A program made the position numbers and the translations under genes. A DNA stretch of 64,000 bases, taken from assembly GCA_965279355.1 (NCBI GenBank), contig OZ257155.1, positions 3,348,001 to 3,412,000 of the forward strand. Direction: 5' to 3'. A model generated the notes under the pieces. That model searched no databases. It was not told where the DNA came from and saw nothing but the letters and a program-made list of their open reading frames with translations. Each line of letters starts with the position of its first letter. Position 1 is the stretch's first letter. This document shows, piece by piece, positions 59,591 through 64,000 of the stretch. Origin of the DNA: G965279355 sp965279355. Its GTDB lineage: Bacteria > Pseudomonadota > Alphaproteobacteria > CACIAM-22H2.

Positions 59591-60493
59591 ATGCGATCCA
59601 ACCCGCGAATTGAGTTCGAGCTGTCCAGCAAGAGGGCCAGGCTCACCCCGTATCAGGGCAAGCCGCTAATCGTTCACGTCGTGGTCAATATCGAATACTG
59701 GCCCTTCGACCAGCTCACGCCGAGAACGATCGTCGTTCCTCCGCACGGCCGCACGCATGTGCCCGATCTCCCCAATTTCTGCTGGTCGGAATACGGTAAC
59801 CGCTGCGGCATGCCGCGGCTGTTACAAATTCTCTCGTCCAGGAACATTCCGGTCAGCGCCAGCATCAATGCCAGCGTGATCGACGTTTATCCAAGCCTGG
59901 CGTCGGAAGTCCGCGATGCGGGATGGGAATTCATCGGGCATGGAATCCATCAGCGGTCGCTGGGGGATGAATCAAAGGAAGGGGATATCATCCGGGGCGC
60001 CGTCGACAAGCTGTCGGGATTCACCGGCCGCGCCCCGCGGGGGTGGATGAGCCCCGGCTGGTCGGAGACGTTCGATACGCCCGACCTGCTGCGTGGAGCG
60101 GGGATCGAATACGTGTGCCAATGGGTGGTCGACGATCTGCCGACCTGGATTTCCACCCGCCATGGTCCGCTTGTCGCCTTGCCATACGGCCTCGATATCA
60201 ACGACAGCGTCATCTTCGCCATCGAGAAGCACTCATCGGAGGAAATGAAACTGCGGATCGAGCAGGCCGTCGCGACCTTCGAGAAGGAAATCAAACGTGA
60301 CGGTCAGCCGCGGGTTCTCACGATTCCCCTGCACCCGCATCTGAGCGGTGTGCCGCATCGGACAAACTATCTTGAGGCGGCGCTGGATATGCTGCTCGCG
60401 CGGCCCGACACGGTGTTCCTGGCCGGCAGCCAAATTACCGATTGGTTCACCGCGCAGTCTCCGGCACCGGCCGCGCTCAGGGCGGGTAGCTAG
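59591..60493 (+). CDS. Polysaccharide-deacetylase-fold hydrolase, PuuE allantoinase-like
   Basis: This 300-residue protein has a carbohydrate-esterase-4-type barrel lacking a signal peptide. The text matches the cytosolic PuuE/allantoinase-like branch rather than chitin deacetylases. It shows VVVNIEYWPFDQLTP, WSEYGNRCGMPRLLQILSSRNIPVSASINASVIDVYP, EFIGHGIHQRSLGDES, APRGWMSPGWSETFDTPDLLRGAGIEYVCQWVVDDLPTWI, and a late HPHLSGVPHR. PuuE-type enzymes open five-membered ureide rings, so ring opening of a cyclic amide or ureide is my inference. It is followed three bases later by the carbamoylase gene, as would suit consecutive steps. Confidence 0.88.
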   Translation: MRSNPRIEFELSSKRARLTPYQGKPLIVHVVVNIEYWPFDQLTPRTIVVPPHGRTHVPDLPNFCWSEYGNRCGMPRLLQILSSRNIPVSASINASVIDVYPSLASEVRDAGWEFIGHGIHQRSLGDESKEGDIIRGAVDKLSGFTGRAPRGWMSPGWSETFDTPDLLRGAGIEYVCQWVVDDLPTWISTRHGPLVALPYGLDINDSVIFAIEKHSSEEMKLRIEQAVATFEKEIKRDGQPRVLTIPLHPHLSGVPHRTNYLEAALDMLLARPDTVFLAGSQITDWFTAQSPAPAALRAGS

Positions 60494-60496
60494 GCC

Positions 60497-61822
60497 ATGC
60501 CTGCCGGATCAGCCGAGGCGCTTTGGTCTGCCGTTGACCAGTCGATCCTGTCCAGTGGCGACTTGTTCGAGAGGATCGGCACCGCGACGCGCGACGCCGT
60601 GTCCGGCGCCGGTATCCGGCGGGATTCCTACGGCGCCGGGGAGACATTGGCGGCAGGCCTTCTGAAGGAGGCAGCGCAGCGCCTCGATCTTGAGACGCGG
60701 GAGGACTGGGCCGGCAATCTCTATTTCACCTATCGTGGCGTCGACCCGGGCCTGCCGGAAGTGCTGGTCGGATCGCATATCGATTCGGTTCCAAGCGGTG
60801 GAAACTATGACGGCCTGGCGGGAATCATTGCCGGGCTGGCTTGCGTGTCAGCCCTGAAGCAGCTCGGGCATCGCCCCCTGACCAGTCTGACCGTCATGGC
60901 AATCCGCGGTGAGGAAAATGCGTGGTTCGGCGCGCAGCATATCGGCAGTCGGATGGCGCTCGGCAGTTTCGATCCGGAGGCGCTGACGCAGGCAAAGCGC
61001 ATCGACACCGGCCGGTCGCTGGAAGAACACATGACCGATGCGGGATTCGACCCTGCGCCGGTCCGTGCGCGGACGCGGCTGCTGACCCCGCAAAATGTAA
61101 AGGCGTTCGTCGAGCTGCATATCGAGCAGGGGCCGGTTCTCGAACAGCGCGCACTTCCGGTCGGCATCGTGACCGGTATTCGCGGCAACGTGCGGGCGAC
61201 GAACTGCCGGTGCAGCGGCAGCTACGATCATTCCGGGACCGTTCCCCGCGGTCTGCGGCATGACGCCGTCATGGCCGTGTCGGAACTGGTTATGGAAATG
61301 GACCGGTTCTGGACTGACTGCGAGACGCAGCAAAAAGACCTTGTCCTCACCTTCGGAAAATTCGCGACCGACCCGAAGAAGCATTCCGTCACCACGATTC
61401 CCGGCGAGGTCGGATTCACCGTCGATGCACGCAGTCATTCCGATGCCGTGCTGTCCCAGACCAGGGACCAGCTGCTGGCGGCAGCCCGGCGGATCGGCGA
61501 GACGCGCGGCGTTACGTTCGATCTCGGCCGGTTCTCCGGCAGTCCGGCCGTTGCCATGGACAGCGGGCTGCGGCAGGCGCTCCTGCAGGCGGCCATGGAT
61601 CTCGACCTTGCGCATATGGAGCTTCCGAGCGGTGCGGGCCATGACGCAGCGGATTTCGGCGATGCCGGAATACCGTCGGCGATGATCTTCGTCCGGAATG
61701 CCAACGGCAGTCATAACCCTGATGAGCAGATGAGAATGGATGATTTCCGCGACGGAACGCGCCTCCTTCTGGAGCTTCTTTGCCGCATTCTGAACGAAGG
61801 CCCCGGGAGTCAACTAACGTGA
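60497..61822 (+). CDS. M20-family hydantoinase/carbamoylase-type amidohydrolase
   Basis: This 441-residue zinc enzyme of the allantoate deiminase/N-carbamoyl-amino-acid hydrolase family releases ammonia and CO2 from ureido groups. Metal sites lie in LVGSHIDSVPSGGNYDGLAGIIAGLACV, IRGEENAWFGAQHIGSRMALG (catalytic Glu), VELHIEQGPVLEQRALPVGIVTGIRGNVR, and GAGHDAADF with MIFVRNANGSHNPDEQM. The His-Asp-Glu-Glu-His order is complete. It directly follows the PuuE-like gene and overlaps the next gene by four bases (GTGA). Cleaving the linear product of the PuuE-like enzyme is the natural proposal, which remains inference. Confidence 0.92.
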   Translation: MPAGSAEALWSAVDQSILSSGDLFERIGTATRDAVSGAGIRRDSYGAGETLAAGLLKEAAQRLDLETREDWAGNLYFTYRGVDPGLPEVLVGSHIDSVPSGGNYDGLAGIIAGLACVSALKQLGHRPLTSLTVMAIRGEENAWFGAQHIGSRMALGSFDPEALTQAKRIDTGRSLEEHMTDAGFDPAPVRARTRLLTPQNVKAFVELHIEQGPVLEQRALPVGIVTGIRGNVRATNCRCSGSYDHSGTVPRGLRHDAVMAVSELVMEMDRFWTDCETQQKDLVLTFGKFATDPKKHSVTTIPGEVGFTVDARSHSDAVLSQTRDQLLAAARRIGETRGVTFDLGRFSGSPAVAMDSGLRQALLQAAMDLDLAHMELPSGAGHDAADFGDAGIPSAMIFVRNANGSHNPDEQMRMDDFRDGTRLLLELLCRILNEGPGSQLT

Positions 61823-62763
61823 AGCCGCATGTGATTGCCCTGGCTGAATTGCCGCCCGCTATCCTCGATACGCTGAACGGAGACGTGGTCATTCACAATT
61901 TGTGGAGCGCTAAGGACAAAGCCGGCCTTTTAACCAGTTTGCGCGATGAAGCACGCGGCATTCTGACGACGTGGCAGAAGGGCTTCGATGGGGATGTCAT
62001 CAGGGCGCTGCCCCGGCTCGAGGTCATTTCCGTCTATGGGACCGGCGAGCAGTCGAATTTCGATCTGGGAGCGGCACGCGAGCGCGGCGTCGTCGTCACG
62101 AATACGGCCGCCGACGGAACCGATGCATGTGTTGCCGATCTGACGGTCGGTCTGCTGCTTGGTCTGGCGCGTCGTATCTCCGACGCCGACCGGTTTGTCC
62201 GGGCAGGCGAGTGGCCGGGCAGACGTTTTCCGTTGAGCGTGAACGTATCCGGCAAGCGTGCCGGCATTCTCGGCCTGGGCTATATCGGGCGCCAGATCGC
62301 GAGGCGCCTGGAAGGCTTCGATATGAAGATCGGCTACTGCAATACGTCCAGGCTGAATAGCGGCGACTATGTTTTTTACCGGACCCCAGCGGAGCTCGCC
62401 GCGAACTCCGATTTTCTGATTGTCTCGTGCCGCGGCGGTCCGGAAACGACCGGCCTCATAAACGGCGACGTGCTGACGGCGCTTGGTCCCTCCGGGCTCT
62501 ACATTCATACCGCCCAGGCGCGGATCTACGACGAAAAGGCGCTTCTGGATGCATTGCGGGAACGCCGGATTGCCGGCGCGGCAATTGACACGTTCGATGA
62601 CGAGCCGTCGGTCAACCCGGACTTTTTTAAACTGGATAACGTGCTTCTGTCACCGCATGCCGGGGCGAGCACGGGTGAGTTGATTCGGCGGCGTTGTGAG
62701 ATTGCCGCGGAAAATCTGAAGGCACACTTTGCAGGAACGCCGCTCTCATCGCGGATTGCCTAG
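61819..62763 (+). CDS. D-2-hydroxyacid dehydrogenase-family protein lacking the catalytic Arg
   Basis: This 314-residue protein has the D-isomer 2-hydroxyacid dehydrogenase fold and a Rossmann motif GILGLGYIGRQIARRLEGFDMKIGYCN near residue 155. The Glu is in DTFDDEPSVNPDF and the His in VLLSPHAGAST. In the place of the catalytic Arg (INASRG in E. coli SerA) it has IHTAQARIYDE, with Gln aligned to the Arg and Ala to the Gly. Substrate carboxylate binding may therefore be altered. I chose GTG 61819, which overlaps the carbamoylase stop as GTGA; ATG 61780 would intrude 43 bases into that gene. It is the last gene of the operon. Confidence 0.85.
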   Translation: MKPHVIALAELPPAILDTLNGDVVIHNLWSAKDKAGLLTSLRDEARGILTTWQKGFDGDVIRALPRLEVISVYGTGEQSNFDLGAARERGVVVTNTAADGTDACVADLTVGLLLGLARRISDADRFVRAGEWPGRRFPLSVNVSGKRAGILGLGYIGRQIARRLEGFDMKIGYCNTSRLNSGDYVFYRTPAELAANSDFLIVSCRGGPETTGLINGDVLTALGPSGLYIHTAQARIYDEKALLDALRERRIAGAAIDTFDDEPSVNPDFFKLDNVLLSPHAGASTGELIRRRCEIAAENLKAHFAGTPLSSRIA

Positions 62764-62767
62764 CGGG

Positions 62768-63433
62768 TCAGGCTTTCCTGGCCGGCGGCCGCAGATAGGA
62801 CATCAGGATATCGTGCGCGTGGCGTGAGCGCTGCGCCTTCCATTTTTTTTGGGAGATATCCTGATGGAAGACCGCGGAAAGCGTGTGCACATAGGCAATG
62901 TGAAACCAGCTTAACGCGGCAATGGTCACGTATAGCTGGACCGGATCGATCCCTTTCCTGAAGGTGCCGGCCTTTTCGCCGCGGCGGATCAGGGCTTCAA
63001 GAGCATGCCGCATCGGCGACGCCAGCGCCGGAATGCGTTTTGATTTCAGGACCACTTCACCATGCATCAGGTTTTCGTTGGTCAGGAGCGCCGCGAATTC
63101 GGGATGGCTGGCAAAATACCGCGCCGTAAAATCGTACAGGCTCAGGATTCCGTCGAGTGGATCGCTGGCTTCCAGATCGAGGATGCTCTCCTGTTCCCGC
63201 AGGTCTTTGTAGGCATGCTCCAGAACCGCCAGATAGAGGCCCTTCTTGCTGCCGAAATAATGATAGAGCATGCGGATATTGCATTTGGCGGCCGCAACGA
63301 CGTTTTCGATGCGGGCGCCACCGTAGCCGGCCCGCGCAAATTCCTTCTGGGCAGCCAGAAGGATCATCTGTCTGGTTCTGGCGCTGTTCCGTCGCTTCGT
63401 ATGGCGTCCGGCGGAATCGGTCCTGGATCGCAT
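62768..63433 (-). CDS. TetR/AcrR-family transcriptional regulator
   Basis: This 221-residue regulator begins MRSRTDSAGRHTKRRNSART and has an N-terminal helix-turn-helix (TRQMILLAAQKEFARAGYGGARIENVVAAAKCNIRMLYHYFGSKKGLYLAVLEHAY). The ligand domain resembles the RutR/AcrR type, with SLYDFTARYFASHPEFAALLTNENLMHG. The ATG at 63433 has AAGGA six bases upstream. Its end faces the end of the 2-hydroxyacid dehydrogenase gene, four bases apart. RutR-like regulators control pyrimidine and ureide pathways, so it is a good candidate for controlling the 56-63 kb operon. That is an inference. Confidence 0.9.
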   Translation of the reverse strand: MRSRTDSAGRHTKRRNSARTRQMILLAAQKEFARAGYGGARIENVVAAAKCNIRMLYHYFGSKKGLYLAVLEHAYKDLREQESILDLEASDPLDGILSLYDFTARYFASHPEFAALLTNENLMHGEVVLKSKRIPALASPMRHALEALIRRGEKAGTFRKGIDPVQLYVTIAALSWFHIAYVHTLSAVFHQDISQKKWKAQRSRHAHDILMSYLRPPARKA

Positions 63434-63569
63434 CTCGGTCCTTGAGGTGAACTCACCGCTTATACCAATATCTGCGCCCGGCGGAAGAATGCGCTGCGTC
63501 CACAAGGCGCCACCGCGCCTGACGGCTGAATAATTGAGCGTTGATTACAGCCAGCCGCGACGCGACCCG

Positions 63570-64000
63570 CTATTTTTCGTCGGCTGCTGGTTTCACCGGT
63601 GATACCGGCAGTTTCTCCGCCGCCGCGTCCGTCTTCACATGCACGGTGCGCTGCGGGAACGGGATTTCGATGTCTTCGCGGTCGAAGGCCATCTTGATCC
63701 GGCGGTTGAAGGCGCGCATCACATTCCATTGCTGGATGCCGGGATAGACGCGGAAGCGCGATTTGATGACCACAGCGTTGTCGCCGAAGGAGTCCACGCC
63801 GGCGATCTCGAGGTCGGCGACGATGACCTTGCCCAGTTCGGGATCGCCGCGCAGCGCCTTGGCTTCCTCGTTCAGCACTTCGATCACCCGGTCCACATCC
63901 TCGCCATAACCCACGCCGATATTGAACACGGCGAAGGCGAAATCCTGCGTCATGTTGGTGACGGTCTTGATCTCGCTGAACGGGATCGTGTGGACATGGC
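63570..64000 (-). CDS. MscS-family mechanosensitive channel (partial, N-terminus off the window)
   Basis: The reverse strand holds the last about 143 residues of an MscS-family channel. HTIPFSEIKTVTNMTQDFAFAVFNIGVGYGEDVDRVIEVL is the end of the beta domain and the start of the alpha/beta vestibule domain. IVADLEIAGVDSFGDNAVVIKSRFRVYPGIQQWNVMRAFNRRIKMAFDREDIEIPFPQRTVHV completes that domain. A short polar tail ends in PAADEK. The pore helix would lie beyond base 64000. The sequence IEIPFPQRTVH is a near-invariant MscS C-terminal motif. It stands 136 bases from the TetR gene. Confidence 0.93.
   Translation of the reverse strand, partial: HVHTIPFSEIKTVTNMTQDFAFAVFNIGVGYGEDVDRVIEVLNEEAKALRGDPELGKVIVADLEIAGVDSFGDNAVVIKSRFRVYPGIQQWNVMRAFNRRIKMAFDREDIEIPFPQRTVHVKTDAAAEKLPVSPVKPAADEK

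Overview
The window is about 64 kb of high-GC chromosomal DNA, probably from an alphaproteobacterium of a Hyphomicrobiales- or Rhodospirillales-like lineage. The evidence is indirect: a SAM-II riboswitch before metZ, an alphaproteobacterial-style heat-shock promoter before groESL, DUF1127 and Bug/TctC proteins, a CYP199A-like P450, and palindromic repeats of the type common in Alphaproteobacteria. I cannot name the genus.

Layout. 0-1.6 kb: a truncated sulfate-binding protein and small genes. 1.7-5.3 kb: three tandem paralogous Bcr/CflA-type MFS exporters. 5.4-13.7 kb: an orphan Bug receptor followed by a CYP199A-like P450, then a VOC protein, an M28-like DUF4910 peptidase, an SDR, a HisKA_2 sensor kinase and a large FAD-dependent dehydrogenase. 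13.9 kb: tRNA-Gly(CCC). 14.0-19.9 kb: a visibly AT-richer island of four genes in two divergent, translationally coupled pairs: a ComEC-like metallo-beta-lactamase (MBL) protein with a multi-TM protein, and a large helical-repeat protein with a PD-(D/E)XK nuclease. This is the best candidate for an undescribed, possibly defensive, system.

20-31 kb: a Bug receptor/alpha-beta hydrolase pair, a TPR-PRMT-like methyltransferase, and a catabolic group (FMN-dependent monooxygenase, FkbM methyltransferase, two amidohydrolases, a Rieske protein). A DUF1127 protein, a small exported protein next to a 15-bp palindrome, a TetR regulator and a thioredoxin-fold/2OG-Fe(II) oxygenase fusion follow. 31-43 kb: mostly housekeeping genes: metZ behind a SAM-II riboswitch and terminator, apaG, folE, argE, kup, hslO and argD-argF. 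42.5-46 kb: an orphan ABC-2 permease, recX, a VOC protein, a transglutaminase-like protein and small hypotheticals. 46.4-51 kb: a manA-GT4-GH130 mannose/mannoside cluster. 51-53.5 kb: groES-groEL plus a small membrane protein. 54-55.6 kb: a tannase-family esterase.

56-63.4 kb: a tight same-strand operon of questin-oxidase-like protein, arylformamidase-like hydrolase, amidase, PuuE-like deacetylase-fold hydrolase, carbamoylase-type amidohydrolase and a 2-hydroxyacid dehydrogenase homologue, with a convergent TetR gene. It looks like a degradation pathway for a cyclic amide or ureide, substrate unknown. The window ends in an MscS-family gene.
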